A stretch of 7,075 nucleotides of DNA. It comes from Silvimonas sp. GTDB taxonomy: Bacteria > Pseudomonadota > Gammaproteobacteria > Burkholderiales > Chitinibacteraceae. Each line of letters opens with the position of its first letter. Position 1 is the first letter of the stretch. Position numbers and translations under genes: made by a program. Below the pieces are notes generated by a model that saw nothing but the letters and a program-made list of their open reading frames with translations, did no database searches and had not been told where the DNA came from. Of this stretch, positions 1-5,636 are shown in pieces. The stretch spans positions 1 to 7,075 of the forward strand of contig JASLES010000203.1 in the NCBI GenBank assembly GCA_030151005.1, in the 5' to 3' direction.

Positions 1-159
1 TTCGACATCAAGGCGCAGCAATGGCGGGTCTTGCAGCAGCGTGCACAACGCAAGGACGCCGACAAATCCAGCCTGCACCAGCGGCTGGAGCACCTGCAAG
101 GCGCACTCACCGCAATTGATCCGGTGCGCGCTCTGCTGCTCAACACATCGGCGCGTTAA
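1..159 (+). CDS. C-terminal fragment of an unidentified protein, possibly a TssA/VasL-type T6SS component
   Basis: Frame 1 is open from the window edge to a TAA at 157-159, giving 52 residues of a C-terminus. The fragment is charged and probably helical (WRVLQQRAQRKDADKS, then LHQRLEHLQGAL) and ends in PVRALLLNTSAR. It lies 32 bases before tssF on the same strand, has the same GC-rich codon use, and no terminator separates the two, so it is very likely in the same operon. In some T6SS loci, for example in enterobacteria, a TssA-related protein with an ImpA N-terminal or VasL domain sits directly before tssF. That placement is the only basis for the suggested identity, because the visible residues carry no diagnostic motif. 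The coding status is fairly safe; the function is a guess. Confidence 0.6.
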   Translation, partial: FDIKAQQWRVLQQRAQRKDADKSSLHQRLEHLQGALTAIDPVRALLLNTSAR

Positions 160-191
160 GCGTCGCCCACCACACTTCACACGGTTCAGAC

Positions 192-1973
192 ATGGACGAC
201 GCCATTCTTAAATACTACGAAGCCGAAATGCGCTACCTGCGCGAAGCCGGCCACGAATTCGCCCGCGCCCACCCCGATCGCGCCGCGTTGCTTAACCTGG
301 ATCGGGTGGGAGAACGTGATCCGTTTGTGGAGCGCCTGTTTGAAGGTTTTGCCTTTCTCACCGGGCGCCTGCGGCAAAAGCTGGACGATGACCTCCCCGA
401 ACTCACCGAAGGCCTGATGAGCCTGCTGTGGCCCCACTATCTGCGCATGATTCCCTCACTCACGGTAGTGGAACTCACGCCGCAGATGCAGGCACTGCAA
501 CACAGCGAATCGGTCCCACCCGGCCTGACATTACGTGGTACACCCGTCGCCCCCAGCCAGGTACGCTGCCTTTATCGCACCACGCAGGCCGTACCTTTGC
601 TGCCACTTAGCCTGACCCAGGCTGCGCCGGTAATCCGCCATGACGGGCGCTCTGCCGTGCGGCTGCACTTTGCCCTGGAAGGCCAGAGCAAGCGCGAACA
701 ACTTGATTTCAGCCGCATCCGTCTGTTTATCAATGCCGATGCGCCGGTGGCTTCGGCGCTGCGGCTTGCACTTACCCGACAGGTAGAGCGTATTGAGGTC
801 AGGGTGGCTGGCGCCGCTGGCGAACTGGGCCGGCAGAAGCTCGGTGCCGACATGCATCTGCAGGCCGCCGGCTTTAGCCCCACAGAGCGACTGTGGCCCA
901 AGGCTGACAATGCGTTTGGGGGCTATCAGCTCTTGCTGGAGTACTTTACGTTCCGGGAAAAATTCATGTTTCTGGATTTATGCGGGCTGGACATCACCCA
1001 AGTCCCAACCACGACGACCGGGCTTGAAATCGACATTGTCCTCACTCAGCGTTACCCCGCCGATATGCCGTTTACCGCTGACCACGTGCGGCTACACTGC
1101 ACGCCGGCCATCAACCTGTTCGAGCTGGAAGCCGAGCCCATTCGCGTGGATCACCTGGAACCCGAGTACCGCGTTATCCCCATGCTGCATGAAGATGAGC
1201 AAGTGGAAACCTGGTCAGTCGATGCCGTGCAAGCGTTTGATCACGCCGATAGCAGCCGTCACGTCTACACACCGTTTACCAGCTTTCGGCATCGCGGCGG
1301 CATGCTGCGGCATGACACCCCGGAGCGTTATTTTCATTCGCGGGTCCGGCGCGGGCCATCCGGGTTGCACGATACCTGGCTAGTCCTGGGCGGCCACGCC
1401 TGGCAGCATCAGAACCAGCTCCCGGTAGAAACCCTCTCCCTGAGGGTCACCGGTACCAACGGCCTGCTGCCCCGCAAAGCGCTGCGCGAATCACAGATTC
1501 TGGAAATGACCGTGGGCTACCCCTGTGTGACCAGCGTGCGCAACATTACTGCACCCACCCTGCCCGTTTATCCACCCACCGAAGACCGTTTTCACTGGCG
1601 TGTGTTGTCTCACCTGGCGCCGAACTATCTCTCACTAATGGATGCGGAAGTCCTGCGCGGCACCCTCGCCCTATATGACTGGACCGACGACGAAATGAAC
1701 CGGCGCCGGCTGCAAGGAATCATCGCAGTCGCACACAGGCCGTTAACCCGTATGGCGCAAGGCTGCGTATTGCGCGGGTTGGAAATCACCATCACGCTCG
1801 ATAGTCAGCACTTTGCCGGGGAAGGCGACATTGATTTGTTTGGCGAGTTGTTGCACCGATTCTTTGCGGCCTATGCCGACATGAACCTGTTCACCCAACT
1901 GGTACTACTGTGCCAGCCAGGTGGTAAACGCCTGACCTGGGCACCCGCAGAATCCGCCGTGGTGACGCTATGA
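192..1973 (+). CDS. tssF: Type VI secretion baseplate subunit TssF (ImpG/VasA)
   Basis: TssF is a cytoplasmic wedge protein of the T6SS baseplate. Two copies pair with one TssG, and with TssE and TssK they form the platform on which the TssBC sheath assembles. At 593 residues the protein has the usual family length. The N-terminal signature is complete: YYEAEMRYLREAGHEFA (residues 9-25), then DPFVERLFEGFAFL (43-56), the KLDDDLPELTEGL helix (63-75) and LLWPHYLRMIPSL (78-90). The C-terminal family segment GELLHRFFAAYADMNLFTQ (551-569) is also intact, so the gene is full length. The start gives the canonical family N-terminus, although no strong ribosome binding site precedes it (GGTTCAG is weak). 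Translation may therefore depend partly on the upstream gene. The stop overlaps the tssG start by 4 bases. Confidence 0.96.
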   Translation: MDDAILKYYEAEMRYLREAGHEFARAHPDRAALLNLDRVGERDPFVERLFEGFAFLTGRLRQKLDDDLPELTEGLMSLLWPHYLRMIPSLTVVELTPQMQALQHSESVPPGLTLRGTPVAPSQVRCLYRTTQAVPLLPLSLTQAAPVIRHDGRSAVRLHFALEGQSKREQLDFSRIRLFINADAPVASALRLALTRQVERIEVRVAGAAGELGRQKLGADMHLQAAGFSPTERLWPKADNAFGGYQLLLEYFTFREKFMFLDLCGLDITQVPTTTTGLEIDIVLTQRYPADMPFTADHVRLHCTPAINLFELEAEPIRVDHLEPEYRVIPMLHEDEQVETWSVDAVQAFDHADSSRHVYTPFTSFRHRGGMLRHDTPERYFHSRVRRGPSGLHDTWLVLGGHAWQHQNQLPVETLSLRVTGTNGLLPRKALRESQILEMTVGYPCVTSVRNITAPTLPVYPPTEDRFHWRVLSHLAPNYLSLMDAEVLRGTLALYDWTDDEMNRRRLQGIIAVAHRPLTRMAQGCVLRGLEITITLDSQHFAGEGDIDLFGELLHRFFAAYADMNLFTQLVLLCQPGGKRLTWAPAESAVVTL

Positions 1974-3010
1974 CGCGCTCACCGCTCCAAAGCTGGCGCC
2001 CAACCAAACCCACCGCCCCGGGCCAAGGGCTGTTTGCCGCCATGTTGCGCAAGTTACCAGCGTTTAATTTTTATCAGTTTTGCGAGTTGCTGGATCGCGC
2101 CCAGCCCAACCGCGCACCGCTAGGCAGCGAGCAAACCCCGGCTGCAGAGCCAGTCAGGTTCCGCGCCAGGCCCACACTGGGATTCCCAGCCTGCGAACTG
2201 CCCGGTTTTGAAACTGACCCGGATCAGCCAGATGCACCGCCAGGCGTGCGCACCACCTTTCTGGGCTTGTACGGCGTTGATGCGCGCATGCCCTGGCATG
2301 TGCTGGACGATATCGCCACCCGCCGTGAAGGCCACGAGGTGCTGGAAGCCTTCCTGGATCTGTTCCACCACCGCATTGCCACCCAGTATTACCGCGTCTG
2401 GCGCAAGTACCGCTATCCGGTCAGCTTTGAGCCCGGAGCCAGGGATCGCACCTCGAGCTCGCTGCTGGGTCTGGTGGGGCTGGGTATACAACAACATCCG
2501 GACCCCGGCATTGCCTCCCGCTTCATGACCTTGCTGGGACTTGGTGGTCAGCGCACACGCACGGCAGAAGGTTTGATTGCGGTGATCAAAGCCACCGTCG
2601 CTTGCCAGAGTGTCACGGTAGAACCCTGCTTTGCGGTCCGGCGCTTGCTGGAAAGCCCGGCCCGCCTGGGCAATACGCCCTTGCGTGGCGGTGAGCTGGT
2701 ACTGGGGCAGCAGGTGTTCGACCGCAACAGCACCGTAAGAGTACTGATCTGCCCGGCGCCGGATTGTGATCTGGCCGCTTTTATGCCCGGCGGCAGCGCC
2801 CGCACAGAACTGATGCAGATGCTCAAGATTTATCTGGGCTACAAGCTGGATGCCGAGCTGGTGCTGCGTCTGCACCCGGATCAGCTACCGCCCGCAACGA
2901 TAGGCGCCAACTGGTTGCGATTGGGCTTGACCGCCGTGAACGGTAAGCCCACACCCGGCCAACCGTTTGATATCCGCCTTGGGCGCTACAACGGCTTTGC
3001 CAACGCCTGA
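1970..3010 (+). CDS. tssG: Type VI secretion baseplate subunit TssG (ImpH/VasB)
   Basis: TssG bridges the two TssF copies in each baseplate wedge and contacts TssK trimers. The 346-residue product is of normal family length. Recognisable segments are NFYQFCELLDRAQP (33-46), FRARPTLGFPACEL (64-77, matching the family's F-R-x-x-P-x-L-x-F-P block), TTFLGLYGVDARMPWHVLDDI (95-115) and FHHRIATQYYRVWRKYRYP (132-150). They continue through the glycine-rich core LLGLVGLG and the C-terminal ANWLRLGL (313-320). The ATG at 1970 shares ATGA with the tssF stop and has GGTGA at 1961-1965 as a possible ribosome binding site, so TssF and TssG are translationally coupled, as befits proteins of one complex. No truncation or frameshift is seen. 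Confidence 0.95.
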   Translation: MTRSPLQSWRPTKPTAPGQGLFAAMLRKLPAFNFYQFCELLDRAQPNRAPLGSEQTPAAEPVRFRARPTLGFPACELPGFETDPDQPDAPPGVRTTFLGLYGVDARMPWHVLDDIATRREGHEVLEAFLDLFHHRIATQYYRVWRKYRYPVSFEPGARDRTSSSLLGLVGLGIQQHPDPGIASRFMTLLGLGGQRTRTAEGLIAVIKATVACQSVTVEPCFAVRRLLESPARLGNTPLRGGELVLGQQVFDRNSTVRVLICPAPDCDLAAFMPGGSARTELMQMLKIYLGYKLDAELVLRLHPDQLPPATIGANWLRLGLTAVNGKPTPGQPFDIRLGRYNGFANA

Positions 3011-3044
3011 ACCCCAGAATGAAACCGCTTTTTCAGGATGCACC

Positions 3045-3572
3045 ATGACACTGAGACCGCTTTACACCGCGCTATGCGCCAGCCTGTTGCTGGGCGGCTG
3101 TGGCGCATGGCAAATGACCAAAGAAGCCACTGTCAACACGACCCGAGCGATCTTCATCACCCGGGTACAGACACTCAAACTGGACCTCGTTGCGCGTGAA
3201 GGCGTGAACAGCGATGACAAAGACCAACCCATGTCCGTAGTGGTGCGCGTTTATCAACTCAAAGACGACAAGGCACTGCAAAGTGCCGAATACGACAAGG
3301 TATTGGCCGACGACGTCACCGTGCTCAAAGACAACTTGCTTGCCCGCAAAGAGTTGGTGCTGCGCCCAGGCGCCGCCATCAGCCTGGACGAGCCGCTGGA
3401 CAAAGACGCCCTGGCCGTCGGCGTGGTGGCGTTCTTTCGCAAAGAAAATAAAGACGCGACCTGGCGAGTAGTGATCCCGCGGGATGACTTGTCTGACGAC
3501 AAAGCGCTGAAACTCTCCCTCACCGGTTACAACCTCAAACGTGAACCTGCACCCAAAAAGGCCGACACATGA
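3045..3572 (+). CDS. tssJ: Type VI secretion outer-membrane lipoprotein TssJ (VasD/Lip/SciN)
   Basis: TssJ is an outer-membrane lipoprotein that anchors the TssL-TssM trans-envelope complex by binding the periplasmic end of TssM. The 175-residue product starts with a short lipoprotein signal peptide, with an L-G-G-C lipobox at residues 16-19 and the modified cysteine at 19. Residue +2 is glycine, which suits outer-membrane sorting because it is not the Asp retention signal. The rest is a beta-rich domain: FITRVQTLKLDL, PMSVVVRVYQL, ELVLRPGAAISL, AVGVVAFFR and WRVVIP, typical of the TssJ sandwich. The reading frame stays open upstream to 2967, inside tssG. The ATG at 3045 is preferred because it places the signal peptide at the N-terminus and has AGGA at 3035-3038 with good spacing. 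The stop overlaps tssE. Confidence 0.92.
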   Translation: MTLRPLYTALCASLLLGGCGAWQMTKEATVNTTRAIFITRVQTLKLDLVAREGVNSDDKDQPMSVVVRVYQLKDDKALQSAEYDKVLADDVTVLKDNLLARKELVLRPGAAISLDEPLDKDALAVGVVAFFRKENKDATWRVVIPRDDLSDDKALKLSLTGYNLKREPAPKKADT

Positions 3573-3982
3573 GCGGCCCGGCCCTGTATGAACTGCTGCT
3601 GGGTAGCTTTGCCGATGGCACGCCGCTGGAAGCGTTTGACGAGAAAAGCCAGACCATCTTCAGCGTGATGGACAACATCCAGTATGTGCTGAACACCCGC
3701 GCGGGCTCTCTGTCTCATTTGCCTGAATACGGCCTGCCAGACCTGACCAGCATTTACCGGGACTTGCCCGCTAGCGCGCACAAACTCAAACGCATGATCG
3801 AAACCACGCTGCTGCGCTATGAACCACGCCTGCAAGCCGTGGAGATTGAACTCAAAGTGCCGGATGATGAGGCGATGCTGAGTTACACACTCATCTGCCA
3901 CCTTAAACAAGCCGGCCTGGTCCGGTTTGGTACATGGTTTATGCCGGATGGGCGGGTGAAGCTGAAACGCTATGGCATGTAA
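3569..3982 (+). CDS. tssE: Type VI secretion baseplate subunit TssE (gp25-like)
   Basis: TssE is the homologue of phage T4 gp25. It is the baseplate protein that starts sheath polymerisation from the TssF-TssG wedge. The product has 137 residues, the usual size, and is nearly all gp25/lysozyme-like fold. Key segments are SVMDNIQYVLNTRAGSLSHLPEYGLPDL (residues 32-59), the helix HKLKRMIETTLLRYEPRL (71-88) with the diagnostic E-P-R motif at 85-87, and the following strand VEIEL. The ATG at 3569 shares ATGA with the tssJ stop and has AAAAAGG ending at 3561 as a ribosome binding site. It is the last gene of the operon, 18 bases before a strong terminator. The membrane-complex and sheath genes (tssBCKLM, clpV) are not in the window and would be expected upstream or elsewhere. 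Confidence 0.95.
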   Translation: MSGPALYELLLGSFADGTPLEAFDEKSQTIFSVMDNIQYVLNTRAGSLSHLPEYGLPDLTSIYRDLPASAHKLKRMIETTLLRYEPRLQAVEIELKVPDDEAMLSYTLICHLKQAGLVRFGTWFMPDGRVKLKRYGM

Positions 3983-4000
3983 TACCCTCACCCCAGCCAT

Positions 4001-4028
4001 AAAAAGCCCCGCCAACGCGGGGCTTTTT
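4001..4028 (+). terminator. Rho-independent terminator of the T6SS operon, probably bidirectional
   Basis: A perfect 12-bp stem (AAAAAGCCCCGC at 4001-4012, GCGGGGCTTTTT at 4017-4028) encloses a CAAC loop, 18 bases after the tssE stop. The T-run ends the T6SS transcript. The matching A-run on the left gives a T-run on the other strand, so it could also end the - strand transcript of the small membrane gene at 4129-4389, whose stop is about 100 bases away. Confidence 0.93.
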
Positions 4029-4128
4029 ACCCGCAACGGTTGGTCTTTAGAGCCAGGATTTACCTCTATCCCCGCTCCGCATGTGGCTTTTGTTATCGGG
4101 CCAACGCATCAACCAGAGGGCCCGCTAT

Positions 4129-4389
4129 TCAGCGCCAGTCTTCAGGTTGATTGACCTCTGTCCAATAAAACCCCGTATGCACGCTTAACACCAGCACGAC
4201 CAGTACCCACCCCAAGGTGACCAGCGATACCAACCCTGCGCCCCAATACGCTGCGCACGCAACACTGCCATCCACCAGGAACATGGCCATCAACAGCATG
4301 CCCGCACCGGGTACTGCCATTAGCAAGAACAGGTACACCAGTTGCATGGCGCTGCAACGGAGGATGAAGTGGGATTGGGCACCTTTCAT
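4129..4389 (-). CDS. Small two-helix inner-membrane protein A, unknown function
   Basis: I do not recognise a named family. The 86-residue product has two hydrophobic helices, at about residues 16-39 (MQLVYLFLLMAVPGAG and onward) and 47-70 (AAYWGAGLVSLVTLGWVLVV and onward). The connecting loop is short, and the C-terminal tail HTGFYWTEV-NQPEDWR is polar. It is a paralogue of the protein at 4854-5126: an ungapped hand alignment gives 45 identities in 75 positions, including HFIL-x-C, AVPGAG, GAG, GW and HTGFY-x-x-EV. This conservation, together with good reading-frame structure, argues that it is a real gene. The frame stays open upstream to a GTG at 4422. The ATG at 4389 is preferred because AAAAAGGA lies just upstream and its N-terminus aligns with the paralogue. 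It is divergent from the regulator at 4499, which may control it. Confidence 0.78.
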   Translation of the reverse strand: MKGAQSHFILRCSAMQLVYLFLLMAVPGAGMLLMAMFLVDGSVACAAYWGAGLVSLVTLGWVLVVLVLSVHTGFYWTEVNQPEDWR

Positions 4390-4427
4390 GATCGTCCTTT
4401 TTGCGTTGGAACAGGCGGGCACGGCCC

Positions 4428-4450
4428 TTTACTAAGTAATTCTTAGTAAA
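4428..4450. promoter_or_regulatory. Candidate operator: 9-5-9 perfect inverted repeat between divergent genes
   Basis: TTTACTAAG (4428-4436) and CTTAGTAAA (4442-4450) are exact reverse complements around the spacer TAATT. The dyad lies in the 109-base gap between the membrane gene (start 4389) and the XRE regulator (start 4499). That is where a dimeric helix-turn-helix protein would bind to control both promoters. It has no T-run and is AT-rich, so an operator is more likely than a terminator. No convincing -35/-10 pair was found around it. Confidence 0.62.
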
Positions 4451-4498
4451 ACAATCATACAAAACTCAGAACATCTTAGCCTTTGAGCGAGGGCAAAG

Positions 4499-4801
4499 AT
4501 GTCACCGTTTCCGCTGAGACTGAAGCAAGCCCGAGAAGCCGCCGGACTATCGCAAGAACGGTTGGGCATACTGATCGGCATCGACGAAGGCTCCGCCAGC
4601 GCGCGCATGAACCAGTATGAACGGGGCAAACATGCGCCCGATTATGCAACCGTGGAAAAAATTGCGGCTCTACTCAAAATGCCCGTCGCCTGGTTCTTTG
4701 CAGAAACAGACGAAGAGGCCCGTTTGCTGGCCGGGTTTTATCACGCCCCAGCCGAAGCGCGGGTTGAGTTTTTGCGGGAAATTGAATCGAAGTACAAATA
4801 G
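4499..4801 (+). CDS. XRE-family helix-turn-helix transcriptional regulator 1
   Basis: This 100-residue protein is a cytoplasmic DNA-binding regulator of the Cro/C1 (HTH_3) type. The domain covers about residues 6-67. RLKQAREAAGLSQERLG forms helices 1-2, an insertion-bearing turn follows (GIDEGSASA), the recognition helix is ARMNQYERGKHAPD, and ATVEKIAALLKMPVAWFF closes the fold. A short helical tail (71-100) may aid dimerisation. It has no sensor, peptidase or toxin domain. A GAGGG ribosome binding site at 4489-4493 stands 5 bases before the ATG. The gene is divergent from membrane protein A and convergent with membrane protein B. The perfect dyad at 4428-4450 upstream suggests autoregulation and control of gene A, which is inferred. 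Its target and inducer cannot be read from the sequence. Confidence 0.9.
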   Translation: MSPFPLRLKQAREAAGLSQERLGILIGIDEGSASARMNQYERGKHAPDYATVEKIAALLKMPVAWFFAETDEEARLLAGFYHAPAEARVEFLREIESKYK

Positions 4802-4827
4802 CCCCCGGAATACCCGCATGCCCTAAT

Positions 4828-4851
4828 GCCGGAAGCGCTGTGCTTTCTGGC
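4828..4851 (+). terminator. Possible weak hairpin terminator after XRE regulator 1
   Basis: GCCGGAAGC (4828-4836) can pair with GCTTTCTGGC (4842-4851) around a 5-base loop, with one G-U pair and one bulged T. It lies in the 52-base convergent gap between the regulator stop at 4801 and the stop of membrane gene B at 4854. Only a poor T-run (GTTTA) follows, so termination here is tentative. Confidence 0.3.
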
Positions 4852-4853
4852 GT

Positions 4854-5126
4854 TTATGGCACATTCTCGTCCAGATGGGTTACTTCGCAGGCGTAGAAAC
4901 CAGTGTGCTGGCTTAGCGCCAACACCACGATCAGCCAGCCTATGGTGATCAGCGAGATGACCCCTGCCCCGCAATACGCCGCACGCAAGCCGCCCGCATC
5001 CTCGACCAGCAAGGCCATCAGCACCAGACCCGCACCAGGCACCGCGGTCAGCAACAGCAGATGCAAAAGCTGCATGCGGGTGCAGTAGAGGATGAAGTGG
5101 GTTTGGGGATGGTGGGTATCGGACAT
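4854..5126 (-). CDS. Small two-helix inner-membrane protein B, paralogue of protein A, unknown function
   Basis: The 90-residue product has two hydrophobic helices, at about residues 18-41 (MQLLHLLLLTAVPGAG and onward) and 50-73 (AAYCGAGVISLITIGWLIVV and onward). A short loop containing acidic residues (VEDAGG) joins them, and the polar tail is HTGFYACEVTHLDENVP. It is about 60% identical to the protein at 4129-4389. The DNA is also close around the N-terminal coding region, where GAGGATGAAGTGGG occurs in both genes on the + strand. The ATG at 5126 has AAAGG almost touching it and GGAG about 10 bases upstream, so the ribosome site is imperfect. A start at the internal ATG for MQLLHLL is possible but would drop the conserved HFIL segment. 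It is divergent from the XRE regulator at 5355. Two-helix holins are similar in size, but the conserved tail argues against that role. Confidence 0.75.
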   Translation of the reverse strand: MSDTHHPQTHFILYCTRMQLLHLLLLTAVPGAGLVLMALLVEDAGGLRAAYCGAGVISLITIGWLIVVLALSQHTGFYACEVTHLDENVP

Positions 5127-5141
5127 ACCTTTTATTCTCCA

Positions 5142-5166
5142 TTTGGCACATTTGCCAAAGCGCTTT
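5142..5166. promoter_or_regulatory. Overlapping dyads just upstream of membrane gene B
   Basis: TTTGGCA (5142-5148) and TGCCAAA (5153-5159) form a perfect 7-base inverted repeat with a 4-base spacer. The 10-base palindrome AAAGCGCTTT (5157-5166) begins within its right arm. The dyad stands 15 bases upstream of the - strand start at 5126, so a bound protein would block promoter escape or early transcription of gene B. This is a candidate operator, inferred from symmetry and position. Confidence 0.5.
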
Positions 5167-5207
5167 CCATTCGACGTTAAAGCGGGGTAGGTTCTTTAAA
5201 CCGCTTC

Positions 5208-5277
5208 GCAATAACTGCAATGATTGGCTTTATTATTGCATGCAAAAAAAGCATTCCCAATCACAAAAAAAGCCAAT
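5208..5277. repeat. Cluster of nested inverted repeats in the divergent regulatory gap
   Basis: Four exact dyads interlock here. GCAATAA (5208-5214) pairs with TTATTGC (5233-5239). TGATTGG (5221-5227) pairs with CCAATCA (5257-5263). ATTGGCTTT (5223-5231) pairs with AAAGCCAAT (5269-5277). TTGCATGCAA (5236-5245) is self-complementary. The -10-like TATTAT at 5231-5236 lies inside. The stretch is AT-rich and non-coding. It may be a multi-site operator or a structured leader; which one cannot be told from sequence. Confidence 0.5.
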
Positions 5278-5288
5278 AGAACGTCACT

Positions 5289-5311
5289 TATAGTTTGCAA
5301 AGTGCCAACTA
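5289..5311 (+). promoter_or_regulatory. Candidate -10 element and overlapping operator for XRE regulator 2
   Basis: TATAGT (5289-5294) matches the -10 consensus at five of six bases, although no good -35 lies 17 bases upstream. TAGTTTGCA (5291-5299) and TGCCAACTA (5303-5311) form an inverted repeat with one mismatch and a 3-base spacer that covers this element and the expected start of transcription. The GTGCCAA half recurs on the - strand of the dyad at 5142-5159. The arrangement fits repression of the regulator by its own product, which is inferred. Confidence 0.4.
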
Positions 5312-5334
5312 AAGATGGTCGAACAAAAGGGAAT

Positions 5335-5357
5335 CATCTGTAACGCTATTACAGATG
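5335..5357. promoter_or_regulatory. 9-5-9 perfect inverted repeat overlapping the start codon of XRE regulator 2
   Basis: CATCTGTAA (5335-5343) and TTACAGATG (5349-5357) are exact reverse complements around CGCTA. The last three bases are the ATG of the gene at 5355, and no Shine-Dalgarno sequence lies in front. As DNA it has the same 9-5-9 geometry as the dyad at 4428-4450 and may be an operator. As RNA it would form a hairpin that buries the start codon. Either mechanism would regulate the gene. Confidence 0.55.
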
Positions 5358-5636
5358 GACCGCAATTCAATTCTCAGATCAGCACGAAATACGTTCGCCA
5401 GTAACCTGCGTGCTGTACGCAAACTCAAAGGCCTCTCGCAAGAAGCCTTAAGCCTCGACGCGGGTCTGAGTCGAACCTATGTAAACGAAGTGGAAGCAGG
5501 CACCCGGAATGTGTCGATCGACAATATGGGTGCGTTGGCGGATGCATTGGGTGTGCCGTTGAAATCGCTGGTTGATCCAGATATCTTCGCCCGGATGAAA
5601 GAACAATTTGGCGGCACTGAAAAAAGTGACGAGTAG
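5355..5636 (+). CDS. XRE-family helix-turn-helix transcriptional regulator 2, resembling restriction-modification control proteins
   Basis: This 93-residue DNA-binding protein is almost entirely one HTH_3 domain (about residues 14-73). FASNLRAVRKLKGLSQEAL forms helices 1-2, DAGLSRTYVNEVEAGTRN holds the turn and recognition helix, and VSIDNMGALADALGVPLKSLV completes the five-helix fold. The G-L-S-R-T-Y-V-N-E-V-E-x-G-x-R-N-V-S pattern is the form seen in controller (C) proteins of restriction-modification systems and in related small regulators. No methylase or nuclease gene is visible beside it. The ATG is the only reasonable start, because no other Met occurs before the domain. It lacks a ribosome binding site and sits in the right arm of an inverted repeat (5335-5357), so translation may be leaderless or gated. 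It is divergent from membrane gene B and convergent with the AT-rich gene downstream. Confidence 0.88.
   Translation: MDRNSILRSARNTFASNLRAVRKLKGLSQEALSLDAGLSRTYVNEVEAGTRNVSIDNMGALADALGVPLKSLVDPDIFARMKEQFGGTEKSDE

Noticed and set aside
2967..3044. N-terminal extension of TssJ inside tssG
   Set aside because: The frame is open, but the extension would bury the lipoprotein signal peptide. The ATG at 3045 has a ribosome binding site and places the lipobox correctly.
4390..4422. Longer membrane protein A starting at GTG 4422
   Set aside because: The extra residues do not align with the paralogue, and a good ribosome binding site precedes the ATG at 4389.
4854..5126. Phage holin (class II, two helices)
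   Set aside because: Size and topology fit loosely, but no lysis genes are nearby. The conserved C-terminal HTGFY-x-x-EV motif and loop differ from the charged tails of holins.
5142..5159. Sigma-54 promoter suggested by TTGGCAC followed by TTGC
   Set aside because: The GG and GC dinucleotides are separated by 7 bases, where sigma-54 needs 10. The symmetry explains the pattern better as an operator.
4129..5636. Classical toxin-antitoxin pairs made of membrane protein plus XRE regulator
   Set aside because: Known modules of this type are usually co-transcribed, whereas here each pair is divergent. Nothing in the membrane proteins shows toxicity, so the label would be unsupported.
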